From SH-MAG3 sp036374995 (GTDB lineage Bacteria > Gemmatimonadota > Gemmatimonadetes > Longimicrobiales > RSA9): a stretch of 64,000 bases of DNA. Shown here piece after piece: positions 44,524 to 52,289 of the stretch. The position numbers and the translations under genes are program-made. The stretch covers positions 186,001 to 250,000 of the forward strand of contig DASUSS010000108.1 in NCBI GenBank assembly GCA_036374995.1, read 5' to 3'. The notes under the pieces were generated by a model. The model was not told where the DNA came from and did no database searches. It worked only from the letters and a program-made list of their open reading frames with translations. Every line of letters starts with the position of its first letter. Position 1 is the stretch's first letter.

Positions 44524-47292
44524 GTGTCTCGCAACGTGTTCGATACATACAACGCGGCCTACGTACAGGCCGTTTACGAGCAGTATCTGCAGAATCCCGG
44601 TTCCGTCGACGAGACCTGGCGGCGCCTGTTCGCCACGGACACCGCCGGCCTGCTCGGCGCGAATGGAGCCGCGGCGCCGGCCGCCGGGGCAGAAGTGCCG
44701 CCGGACCTGCGCCAGCTGCGCGCGGCCCGGGCGGCGGGCGAGCTGGTCGATGCCTACCGCCTGCACGGCCACCGTGCGGCGCGTCTCGATCCGCTCGGCG
44801 GCACGCCACCGGGACACCCGATGCTCGAGCCCGAGTTCCACGGCATCTCGCCCGCCGACCTCGAGACCGTGCCGTCCGCGCTGATCGACGATCTGCCCGG
44901 CGACACGATGACCGAGGTGCTCGCCTGGCTGAAGGACACCTACACCGGCTCGATCGGCTACGAGTTCGAGCACCTCGAGGATCCGACGCAGCGCGAGTGG
45001 CTGCGCGAGCAGATCGAGACCGGCGCCCACCGGCAGCCGCTGTCGGCGGACGAGCGGAAGCGACTGCTCGGGCGGCTCACCGAGGTCGAGGCGCTCGAAC
45101 AGTTCCTCCACCGTGCGTACCTCGGCGCGAAGCGGTTCTCCATCGAGGGCACGGACATGATGGTGCCTATGCTCGACCTGGCCATCGAGCGCGCCGCAGC
45201 CGCAGGTGCCCGCGAGATCGCGATCGGCATGGCGCACCGTGGCCGGCTGAACGTCCTCGCCCACGTGCTCGGCGTCGCATACGGCGACATCATCGCCAGG
45301 TTCGAGGGCATCCACGCGCAGACTGCCGGCACCGGCGACGTGAAGTACCATCTCGGCGCCGAGGGCACGTATGCCACGCGCACGGGCGAGCCGCTCACGG
45401 TGATGCTCGCGCCGAACCCGAGTCATCTCGAGTTCGTCCACGCCGTGATCGAGGGCGTGACGCGCGCGAAGCAGACGGATCGCACGACGCGCGAGCTGAA
45501 GCAGGACGAGAACCTCGTCGTGCCGATCATCATCCACGGCGATGCCGCCTTCTCCGGCCAGGGCGTCGTGACGGAAACGCTCAACCTCTCGCGCCTGCGC
45601 GGCTACCGCACGGGCGGCACGCTGCACATCATTGCGAACAATCAGGTCGGCTTCACGACGAACCCGGGCGAAGCGCGGTCGACGGACTACGCGAGCGACA
45701 TCGCGCGCGGCTTCGACATCCCCGTCTTCCACGTCAACGCCGATGATCCCGAGGCATGCCTCGCCGTCGTGCGCCTCGCGATGATGTTCCGCGAGCGATT
45801 CCACGACGACGTCGTCATCGACCTCATGGGCTACCGCCGCTTCGGTCACAACGAGGGCGATGAGCCCGCCTACACGCAGCCGGTGCTCTACCGGCTGATC
45901 GCGGAGCACCCGAGCGTCCGGCGCATCTGGGGCGAGCGACTGAGGGCGGCGAGCGTGATCGGAGAGAGCGAGGTCGACGAGGTGTGGCAGCAGGCATACG
46001 ACCGTCTGGTGAGCGCGCAGGCCCAGGTGAAGAACCAGGCGGAGGAGCATCACGTCGAGCCGCACGAGCCGGAAGAGGAGACCGCCGCCGGGCTGCACGT
46101 GGATACGCACGTGGACGCGCAGCTGCTCGCCGATCTGGACCGGCAGCTGCACACGTGGCCCGACGATTTCCGGGTGCACCCGAAGCTCGCGCGTCAGCTC
46201 GAGAAGCGCGCGAGGATCGTGGGCGAGGGCGGCAGCGTCGACTGGGCGCACGCCGAGACGCTCGCCTTCGCAGCGCTGCTCGCCGAGGGGGTTCCGGTGC
46301 GCCTGACCGGCCAGGACTCGGAGCGCGGGACCTTCAGCCAGCGGCATCTCGTCCTGCACGACACCACCACCGATGCGCGCTACACGCCGGTCGCGAACCT
46401 CGCTCAGGCGAGCGCGCCGTTCGAGGCGCACAACAGCCCGCTCTCCGAGCTCGCGACGGTCGGCTTCGAGTACGGCTACAGCGTCGTCGCGCCCAGAGCG
46501 CTCGTGCTCTGGGAAGCGCAGTTCGGCGATTTCGTGAACGGCGCGCAGGTGATGATCGACCAGTTCATCACCGCGGGCCGGGCGAAGTGGCAGCAGGAGT
46601 CGCGCATGGTGCTGCTGCTGCCGCACGGCTACGAGGGCCAGGGGCCGGAGCACTCGAGCGCGCGGCTCGAGCGCTTCCTGCAGCTCGCGGCCGAGCGCAA
46701 CATTCGCGTCGCGAACTGCACCACGCCCGCACAGTACTTTCATCTGCTGCGACGTCAGGCGCTCTTCGAGGAGCGGCGGCCGCTCATCGTGATGACGCCG
46801 AAGAGTCTGCTGCGCCACCCGCGCGCGGCCTCGCCGGTCTCCGAGCTCTCGGACGGCCGGTTCCACCGCGTGCTCACCGATGACGCGGTCACGCCCGGCG
46901 ACGCGCGGCGCATCGTGCTCTGCACCGGCAAGGTCTACTACGACCTGCTCGCCGCGCGTGATGAGACCGGCGCCGGCGATGTCGCGCTCGTGCGCGTCGA
47001 GCTGCTCTACCCCTTCCCCGCGAACGACCTCTCCGAGCTGCTCGCACAGCACGGCGACGGCGTCGAGATCGTGTGGGCGCAGGAAGAGCCGAAGAACATG
47101 GGCGCATGGAGCTACGTCGGTACCTGCCTGCGCGAGCTGACCGGCCGCGACATCACGTACGTCGGCCGGCCGCGCCGCGCGAGTCCCGCCGAAGGCTACG
47201 CCGACGTGCACGAGGAAGAGCAGAAGCGACTCACCACCGAGGCCGTGCGGATCGCGGAGGCGCCGGCGAAGAAGGCGGCACGACGTCGGTGA
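44524..47292 (+). CDS. sucA: 2-oxoglutarate dehydrogenase E1 component
   Basis: A 922-residue thiamine-diphosphate-dependent decarboxylase, E1 of the 2-oxoglutarate dehydrogenase complex in the TCA cycle. The N-terminal segment (NVFDTYNAAYVQAVYEQYLQ) interacts with E2 in homologues. The active-site region shows IGMAHRGRLNVLAHVLGV, HGDAAFSGQGVVTETLNLS and the TPP-binding NNQVGFTTNPGEARSTDYAS. The length is normal (E. coli 933). The start is GTG. The E2 gene (sucB) that usually follows is absent here; the next genes are LemA-like membrane proteins. Confidence 0.96.
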   Translation: MSRNVFDTYNAAYVQAVYEQYLQNPGSVDETWRRLFATDTAGLLGANGAAAPAAGAEVPPDLRQLRAARAAGELVDAYRLHGHRAARLDPLGGTPPGHPMLEPEFHGISPADLETVPSALIDDLPGDTMTEVLAWLKDTYTGSIGYEFEHLEDPTQREWLREQIETGAHRQPLSADERKRLLGRLTEVEALEQFLHRAYLGAKRFSIEGTDMMVPMLDLAIERAAAAGAREIAIGMAHRGRLNVLAHVLGVAYGDIIARFEGIHAQTAGTGDVKYHLGAEGTYATRTGEPLTVMLAPNPSHLEFVHAVIEGVTRAKQTDRTTRELKQDENLVVPIIIHGDAAFSGQGVVTETLNLSRLRGYRTGGTLHIIANNQVGFTTNPGEARSTDYASDIARGFDIPVFHVNADDPEACLAVVRLAMMFRERFHDDVVIDLMGYRRFGHNEGDEPAYTQPVLYRLIAEHPSVRRIWGERLRAASVIGESEVDEVWQQAYDRLVSAQAQVKNQAEEHHVEPHEPEEETAAGLHVDTHVDAQLLADLDRQLHTWPDDFRVHPKLARQLEKRARIVGEGGSVDWAHAETLAFAALLAEGVPVRLTGQDSERGTFSQRHLVLHDTTTDARYTPVANLAQASAPFEAHNSPLSELATVGFEYGYSVVAPRALVLWEAQFGDFVNGAQVMIDQFITAGRAKWQQESRMVLLLPHGYEGQGPEHSSARLERFLQLAAERNIRVANCTTPAQYFHLLRRQALFEERRPLIVMTPKSLLRHPRAASPVSELSDGRFHRVLTDDAVTPGDARRIVLCTGKVYYDLLAARDETGAGDVALVRVELLYPFPANDLSELLAQHGDGVEIVWAQEEPKNMGAWSYVGTCLRELTGRDITYVGRPRRASPAEGYADVHEEEQKRLTTEAVRIAEAPAKKAARRR

Positions 47293-47463
47293 GCCCCGGC
47301 GTGCCGGTCACGCCTCCTTGCCACGCAGCCGAACGCCGCCGCGAAACCGCCTGACGCCACCGCGCTTCCGCTTCCCGGCGGCTCCGCGTGAAAACGAGCC
47401 CCCGGGCATCCCGGTACGCACCTTGCCTCCTGGCCCGCCCAGACCCGAACCAGGGAGAGGCAT

Positions 47464-47643
47464 ATGTCGTCCTTCGGCATTTACGTGCTCGGCTTCGTCA
47501 TCCTGATCGTGGGCCTGGCGCTCGCCGCGAACATGCTCGGCGTGCCCACGGTATGGATCGGCATCGGCGTCATCGTTCTGATCGGCATCGGCGTGCTTTC
47601 GGGCGTTTCCAGGACGCGCCAGCGGGACCGGCCGGACACCTGA
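47464..47643 (+). CDS. Small two-helix membrane protein, 59 residues
   Basis: A short gene with a strong site, AGGGAGAGG, just before the ATG. The product starts MSSFGIYVLGFVILIVGLAL and contains two membrane helices separated by NMLGVPTVWIG, ending in a basic polar tail (SRTRQRDRPDT). The family is not identified, but small hydrophobic proteins of this sort with two helices are found across bacteria. It is alone between sucA and lemA, and the following stretch up to 47786 contains a candidate promoter. Confidence 0.7.
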   Translation: MSSFGIYVLGFVILIVGLALAANMLGVPTVWIGIGVIVLIGIGVLSGVSRTRQRDRPDT

Positions 47644-47701
47644 GACGGACTCCGCGGCTCGCGCGATCCGGCTGCGGCCGCCGGCGCCTCGGGGCATCCG
47701 C

Positions 47702-47731
47702 TTTACACGCGGGCCCCGTGGCGCTTATTTG
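47702..47731 (+). promoter_or_regulatory. Candidate promoter of the LemA/DUF2207 pair
   Basis: TTTACA (47702-47707) and TATTTG (47726-47731) are 18 bases apart, in an AT-rich spot 56 bases before the LemA start. The -10 element matches only three consensus bases. Confidence 0.4.
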
Positions 47732-47786
47732 TTTGTGACCCGCCCGGCTCTCCGGAGCACTGTGCCCACAACGAAAGGACCTGGCA

Positions 47787-48326
47787 ATGTGGCCAATCCT
47801 GATCCTCGTAGCGCTGGCTGTCGGCACGCTCGTGATCTACAACGGACTCGTGCAGCTGAAGGTGCGCTCGGAATCGGCGTGGTCCGACATCGACGTCCAG
47901 CTGAAGCGGCGCTACGACCTGATCCCGAATCTGGTCGAGACCGTCAAGGGCTACGCCGCGCATGAGAAGGGGACGCTCGAGGCGGTCATCGATGCACGCT
48001 CCCGCGCAATGAGCGCGCAGGGTCCGGCGCAGAAGGCCGAGGCGGAGAACGTGCTCACCGGAGCGCTCAAGTCGCTGTTCGCGCTGGCGGAGGCCTACCC
48101 GCAGCTGCGCGCGGCGGAGAACTTCGGCCAGCTCCAGCAGCAACTCGCGAGCATCGAGGATGCCGTCCAGAACGCGCGCCGCTATTACAACGCGGTCGTG
48201 AGGGACCTGAACACGAAGATCCAGCAGTTCCCGTCGAATGTGATCGCGCGCGCATTCGGCTTCCGCGAGCGGGAGTTCTTCGAGATCGGCGAGGCGGAGC
48301 GCGCCGTTCCGCGCGTCAGCTTCTAG
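47787..48326 (+). CDS. LemA family protein
   Basis: A 179-residue membrane-anchored protein. LemA proteins have one N-terminal helix (WPILILVALAVGTLVIYNGL) and a helical bundle outside. The family signature is in full: ESAWSDIDVQLKRRYDLIPN LVETVKGYA, and YNAVVRDLNTKIQQFPSNVI near the end. The function is unknown; LemA genes are very often next to DUF2207 or TPM-domain genes, as here. The DUF2207 gene starts eight bases after this stop, so they are one operon. Confidence 0.95.
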   Translation: MWPILILVALAVGTLVIYNGLVQLKVRSESAWSDIDVQLKRRYDLIPNLVETVKGYAAHEKGTLEAVIDARSRAMSAQGPAQKAEAENVLTGALKSLFALAEAYPQLRAAENFGQLQQQLASIEDAVQNARRYYNAVVRDLNTKIQQFPSNVIARAFGFREREFFEIGEAERAVPRVSF

Positions 48327-48334
48327 CTCCGCCG

Positions 48335-50110
48335 ATGGGCATCCCGGTCGCCGCCGCGGATCTGGTGAAGCAGACCGTGCGCGCACTCGGCGCCGCAGGT
48401 GCGGCTGCACTCGCTGCCGCCGCGCTGGGCGCGGGCACGGCGGGAGTCCACGCGCAGGACCGCTCGCTGGACATCCGCGAGATGACGGCGCGAATCGTGG
48501 TCACACGTGCCGGTACCGTACACGTGACCGAGCGTTTCGTGGTGCACTTCGCCGGCTCGTGGAACGGCATCTATCGCACGATCCCGGTGCGGTACGACAC
48601 GGAGCACGGGCTCAACTACACGCTCCGGCTGAAGCCGGAGAGCGTGACGGACGATGCCGGCACGGCGCTGCGCTACGAGGTCGAGAGTGCCGGCCGGAGC
48701 CGTCGCATCAAGATGTGGGTGCCCGAGGCGCACGATGCGACGCGCACGATCGTGCTGACGTACCGCGTCGAGAACGCGCTGCGCTTCTTCGAGGAGCACG
48801 ACGAGCTCTACTGGAACGTGACGGGCGACCTGTGGGACTACCCGATCCGCAGTGTCACGGCCGAGGTCATGCTGCCGGAGGACGCCACGGGCGTGCGCAC
48901 CGCCTCGTTCATCGGCGCGTACGGCGCCACGGAAGCCGCCACGGTCGAGGAGCTCGGCACTACCGCGATCTTCCGCAGCACCCGCGCGACCGGCTATCGT
49001 GAGGGTCTCACCATTGTCGTCGGCTGGAACCCGGGTGTCGTGACGCGCCCATCGACCACCGACCGGGCTGCTGCGGTGCTGGCCAGCAATTCCGTCCTGC
49101 TGGCGCCCGTGCTCGCGTTCTTCGCGATGTTCGGGCTCTGGCGGCGGTTCGGCCGCGATCCGGACCCCGGCTCCGTCTTCGTGCGGTACGAGCCGCCGCC
49201 CGATCTGACGCCGGCGGAAGCAGGCACGCTGATCGACGACCGGCCCGACCTGCGCGACATCACGGCGACGCTCGTCGACCTCGCCGTGCGCGGCTTCGCC
49301 CTCATCGAGGAACGAAATCGCGAGCAGCTGTTCGGCCTGCTGAATTCGCGCGACTACGAGATCGTCCTGCTGCATCCGGAGCAGTGGCCGCAGCTGAAGC
49401 CGCACGAGCGCGCACTGCTCCAGGCGCTCTCGGTGCACGCCAGCAACGACCGCGTCCTGCTCTCGGACCTGCAGAACCAGTTCTACAAGCATCTGCCGGA
49501 GATCCGGAAGCATCTGAGCGCGGCACTGATGAACGCCGGGTTCTACCACGCCAGGCCCGAGCTGGTGCGGACCGCGTGGCTGATCGTCGCCGCACTGGCC
49601 GGTGCGTTGATCGGCATCGGCGGCAGCGCGCTGTCGGATTCGATGGGGATCTCACGAGCCGCCGCGTTCATCGGCGGCGCCATCACGTTCATCGTCATTG
49701 GCACGTTCGGCTGGCTGATGCCGCGGCGCACAGCCGCCGGCGCACGCATGCATTCGTGGCTCTGCGGCTTCGAGGAGTTCCTCGGTCGTGTCGAACAGGA
49801 CCGCATCGAGCGGCTCGTCGACTCGCCGCAGACGTTCGAGAAGTACCTGCCGTTCGCGATGGCGTTCGGTGTGGAAAAGAACTGGGCGCGCGCCTTCGAG
49901 GGGCTCGCCAGCGAGCCGCCCCGCTGGTATCACACCTCCGACCACCGTGCCTTCCGGCCGCACCTGTTCGTCTCCGATCTCGGCAGGATGACGAGTGCCG
50001 CCGGCAGCGCGATGTCCTCGGCACCGCGCTCCAGCTCCGGCAGCTCCGGCTTCGGTGGCGGCGGCTTCAGCGGCGGCGGCTTCGGCGGTGGTGGCGGAGG
50101 CGGTTTCTGA
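48335..50110 (+). CDS. DUF2207 membrane protein with Gly-rich tail
   Basis: A 591-residue protein. The N-terminal leader (AAGAAALAAAALGAGTAGVH) should send the DUF2207 domain out of the cell: DIREMTARIVVTRAGTVHVT and the FAGSWNGIYRTIPVRYDTEH strand pattern. Central and C-terminal membrane helices (SVLLAPVLAFFAMFGLWRRF, VRTAWLIVAALAGALIGIGG and a later one) are followed by a cytoplasmic region and a Ser/Gly-rich tail (FGGGGFSGGGFGGGGGGGF-like). It is paired with LemA, which is the normal context of the family. Function unknown. Confidence 0.93.
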   Translation: MGIPVAAADLVKQTVRALGAAGAAALAAAALGAGTAGVHAQDRSLDIREMTARIVVTRAGTVHVTERFVVHFAGSWNGIYRTIPVRYDTEHGLNYTLRLKPESVTDDAGTALRYEVESAGRSRRIKMWVPEAHDATRTIVLTYRVENALRFFEEHDELYWNVTGDLWDYPIRSVTAEVMLPEDATGVRTASFIGAYGATEAATVEELGTTAIFRSTRATGYREGLTIVVGWNPGVVTRPSTTDRAAAVLASNSVLLAPVLAFFAMFGLWRRFGRDPDPGSVFVRYEPPPDLTPAEAGTLIDDRPDLRDITATLVDLAVRGFALIEERNREQLFGLLNSRDYEIVLLHPEQWPQLKPHERALLQALSVHASNDRVLLSDLQNQFYKHLPEIRKHLSAALMNAGFYHARPELVRTAWLIVAALAGALIGIGGSALSDSMGISRAAAFIGGAITFIVIGTFGWLMPRRTAAGARMHSWLCGFEEFLGRVEQDRIERLVDSPQTFEKYLPFAMAFGVEKNWARAFEGLASEPPRWYHTSDHRAFRPHLFVSDLGRMTSAAGSAMSSAPRSSSGSSGFGGGGFSGGGFGGGGGGGF

Positions 50111-50197
50111 CGCCCGGAACGCCTTGCGAGGCCGCAAGAGCGGGAACACTTTGGAGCTTTCGGGGGATATCCTCGAAAGGGCTTCGGAGGAGGCGTC

Positions 50198-50722
50198 TTG
50201 GAGCAGCTCGTCGTCGTCACGCATCCCGATCCGGTCGTTCTGGAGGCGCGTCCGATAGAGGACGTGACCACGCCGGACGGGAGTGTGGCTCTCGGCTACT
50301 ACTACGACGGCCATGTGCTCGCCCGCGGCGTCGTGGCGAACGATGCGCTCGACGCGATCCACGGCCTGCTGCGCACGCCGGTGTCCGTCGCGCTCGCGGC
50401 GACGGAGGATGAGAACGGCAACATCGACGCCCGCGTCTGCCTCGTCCTTCCAGTGGAGCCGGGCGAGGCGGGCGGAATGGACGAGGAGCCGGACGAACCG
50501 TGGCGCGCCAGCGTGCCGAGGCCGCCCACAGAGCTGAGCGAGGAGCCGGAGGACCGGCCGCGCCTGGCGCTGCTCCCGATCGGCAACGCCGTACGCGGCG
50601 CGAATCACCGCAACCACCCGGACGTCGCCGGCGACGCCAAGGAAATGCTCTCCAACCTGCTCACCGGCCGCAGCCAGGACGCGATCAACCGCGCCATCGA
50701 CGACCTGCTCGACAGCCTGTGA
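50198..50722 (+). CDS. Unknown protein coupled to the UDG-like gene
   Basis: A 174-residue protein with a TTG start preceded by a strong GGAGGAGG. The first 90 residues are beta-rich (MEQLVVVTHPDPVVLEARPI, GYYYDGHVLARGVVANDALD), the middle is an acidic linker (PGEAGGMDEEPDEPW), and the last 40 form helices (DAKEMLSNLLTGRSQDAINR). I do not recognise the family. Its stop overlaps the start of the next gene by GTGA, so the two products are probably made together. A role in DNA repair would be a guess from that coupling. Confidence 0.72.
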   Translation: MEQLVVVTHPDPVVLEARPIEDVTTPDGSVALGYYYDGHVLARGVVANDALDAIHGLLRTPVSVALAATEDENGNIDARVCLVLPVEPGEAGGMDEEPDEPWRASVPRPPTELSEEPEDRPRLALLPIGNAVRGANHRNHPDVAGDAKEMLSNLLTGRSQDAINRAIDDLLDSL

Positions 50723-51678
50723 TCGACGCGCAGCAAGCGCGCTTCCGCGACATCTTCCGCGCCGCGCACGCCGACCATCACGCCTGCGTCTCCGACGAGT
50801 GGCTGCATGAGCCCTGCCGCGAGCCGTCGGGCCGACCCGCCGAACGTCCCATCGTCTGGAGCCGCCGCAACGGGCCCTGGCACCGGGTGCCGGTGCTCTG
50901 GGTCGGCGCCGCGCCGGGCAATGCGGGGGGCCTCGGCACCAGCGATCTCGGCGCCCACGGGACCCGAATCCCGTTCGGCGGCGACATCGCCGGCGGCAAC
51001 CTCGACGTGCTCCTCTCCAGCATCGGCATGGACCGCAACGAGACGTTCCTCGTCGCGGCCTACAACCAGCTCCCCGCGCGCGGTGGCGGCGAGCCGACCG
51101 CCCGCGAGCTCGCGACCCCGGTCGGCCGATATCCGGACAGCGCCGCCCTGCTCCGGGACACCGTCATCGCGACCGGGCCGGCGCTCCTGATCGCGCTAGG
51201 CAACGTCGGGCTCCGCACCCTCGTCGCCGCCCTCTGCCGACCCTACGATGCGCCCGTCGGACGGCCGAACGGTGACGCCCCCGCGCTCCGCCTCCCCGGC
51301 ACCGCCCGTCTCGCCGCCGCCGGGCTCCTCCGCGGCCGCCTCTCGGACTGGCCCGCCGCGTTTCCGCTCGCCGAGGGATTCCGCGACGCCTGGCGCGACG
51401 CCTGGGACGAGGTGCCCCGGCTTCGCCTCCTGCCGCTCCTCCACCCGAGCGCCCAGAACATGAGCCCCTTCGCCCGTACCTCGACCCTCTTCCACCGGCG
51501 CATGATCGAAACCCGCGCTGCGCTCGGCGAAGCGATCACGGCCGCGCTCCTCCGCCCCCTCCCGCTGCCCCGCCCCGCGCCACCCGCCTCCGGCATCTAC
51601 GACCTGCCGGAGTGGCGCGACCGCATCGCCGAGCGTCACGCCCGCTACGACGAACTGTGGCGCGAGAAAGGAGTATGA
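50719..51678 (+). CDS. Uracil-DNA-glycosylase-superfamily-like protein
   Basis: A 319-residue protein, starting at the GTG in a GTGA overlap with the previous gene. Residues 57-72 (VPVLWVGAAPGNAGG) resemble motif 1 (GxAPG) of family 4-like uracil-DNA glycosylases. The motif LLHPSAQNMSP at about 241-250 resembles the HPS/HPA motif 2, and ALLIALGNVGLRTLVA resembles the central strand. No four-cysteine iron-sulphur set is seen, so it does not fit families 4 or 5 well. The likely role is excision of damaged bases, but the subfamily is unclear and substrate unknown. Confidence 0.72.
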   Translation: MIDAQQARFRDIFRAAHADHHACVSDEWLHEPCREPSGRPAERPIVWSRRNGPWHRVPVLWVGAAPGNAGGLGTSDLGAHGTRIPFGGDIAGGNLDVLLSSIGMDRNETFLVAAYNQLPARGGGEPTARELATPVGRYPDSAALLRDTVIATGPALLIALGNVGLRTLVAALCRPYDAPVGRPNGDAPALRLPGTARLAAAGLLRGRLSDWPAAFPLAEGFRDAWRDAWDEVPRLRLLPLLHPSAQNMSPFARTSTLFHRRMIETRAALGEAITAALLRPLPLPRPAPPASGIYDLPEWRDRIAERHARYDELWREKGV

Positions 51679-51739
51679 ACGAGCCGTAACCCACGTCGCC
51701 GTTGCCTGTGGCCGAAATCGCAGTTAGCGTTCTAGCACC

Positions 51740-51982
51740 ATGGTTTACTACGCCCGCGTCCCGATCCGCACGATGATCCCGACCGTCCACGTGTCGCTCG
51801 CGACCGAGGACGGGCCGGTCTCCTTTCGTGCCCGCTGGAAGCGGTCTCCCCTCGAGCTCCAACGCCTCATCGTATTCCGCATGCGCAACGGCAAGCTCCT
51901 CTGGTTCGAGGACGATCGGGGTCGCGACATCTGTTTTAGACCCGAGGCCGTCCGCGCCGCACTGGTCGACGGGAGACACTGA
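51740..51982 (+). CDS. Small conserved-looking protein, 80 residues
   Basis: An 80-residue protein, mostly beta strands: MVYYARVPIRTMIPTVHVSL, FRARWKRSPLELQRLIVFRM and NGKLLWFEDDRGRDICFRPE. It has a compact domain appearance with a C-terminal helix (AVRAALVDGRH). No family recognised. It is separated from the next gene by two bases and probably shares a transcript with it. Confidence 0.65.
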   Translation: MVYYARVPIRTMIPTVHVSLATEDGPVSFRARWKRSPLELQRLIVFRMRNGKLLWFEDDRGRDICFRPEAVRAALVDGRH

Positions 51983-51984
51983 AC

Positions 51985-52275
51985 ATGACAGCTTCGCTGA
52001 TGCTGCTGCAGACGGCGGCAAGCCCCGCGGCGCGGGGGGACTGGGTGGACTCCGTGCTGGCGTTCCTGGATTCACCGGCGCCCTACAGCCCGCTGTCGGA
52101 GTACCTGGTGGTGCTCTTCGTCCTGTGGCTGTTCGCGCGGCGCGAGAGCCGGAAGAAGGAGACGTTCGAGGCGCAGGCTCAGAAGGTGCTGGATGAGAAG
52201 CTGTCGACGGGCGAGCTGACGCGGGAAGCGTACGACAAGTTTCGTCAGGATATGGCGTTGCGGCCGAAGCGCTGA
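51985..52275 (+). CDS. Small membrane protein with SHOCT-like tail
   Basis: A 96-residue protein, preceded by GGGAGA. One membrane helix (LSEYLVVLFVLWLFARR) is followed by a charged helical tail, LDEKLSTGELTREAYDKFRQ, which resembles the short SHOCT motif at the end of many small membrane proteins (an acidic-aromatic helix with LxxGxIxxEEY). Its partner is the 80-residue gene two bases upstream. Function unknown. It converges with the TonB receptor gene 14 bases away. Confidence 0.7.
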   Translation: MTASLMLLQTAASPAARGDWVDSVLAFLDSPAPYSPLSEYLVVLFVLWLFARRESRKKETFEAQAQKVLDEKLSTGELTREAYDKFRQDMALRPKR

Positions 52276-52289
52276 AGCAGGTCAGTCGC

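Noticed and set aside
41583..45746. A very long open frame on the plus strand, antisense to mutS and running into sucA
   Set aside because: It is mirrored by the strongly supported mutS on the minus strand and is Arg/Gly/His-rich with no domain, a common effect of high GC content.
44434..47211. A 925-codon open frame opposite sucA
   Set aside because: The plus strand encodes an unmistakable SucA; the antisense frame is low-information.
51712..51739. A possible palindrome half before the 80-residue gene (GCCGAAATCGCAGTTAG)
   Set aside because: Similarity to the arms is too weak, with only short scattered matches.
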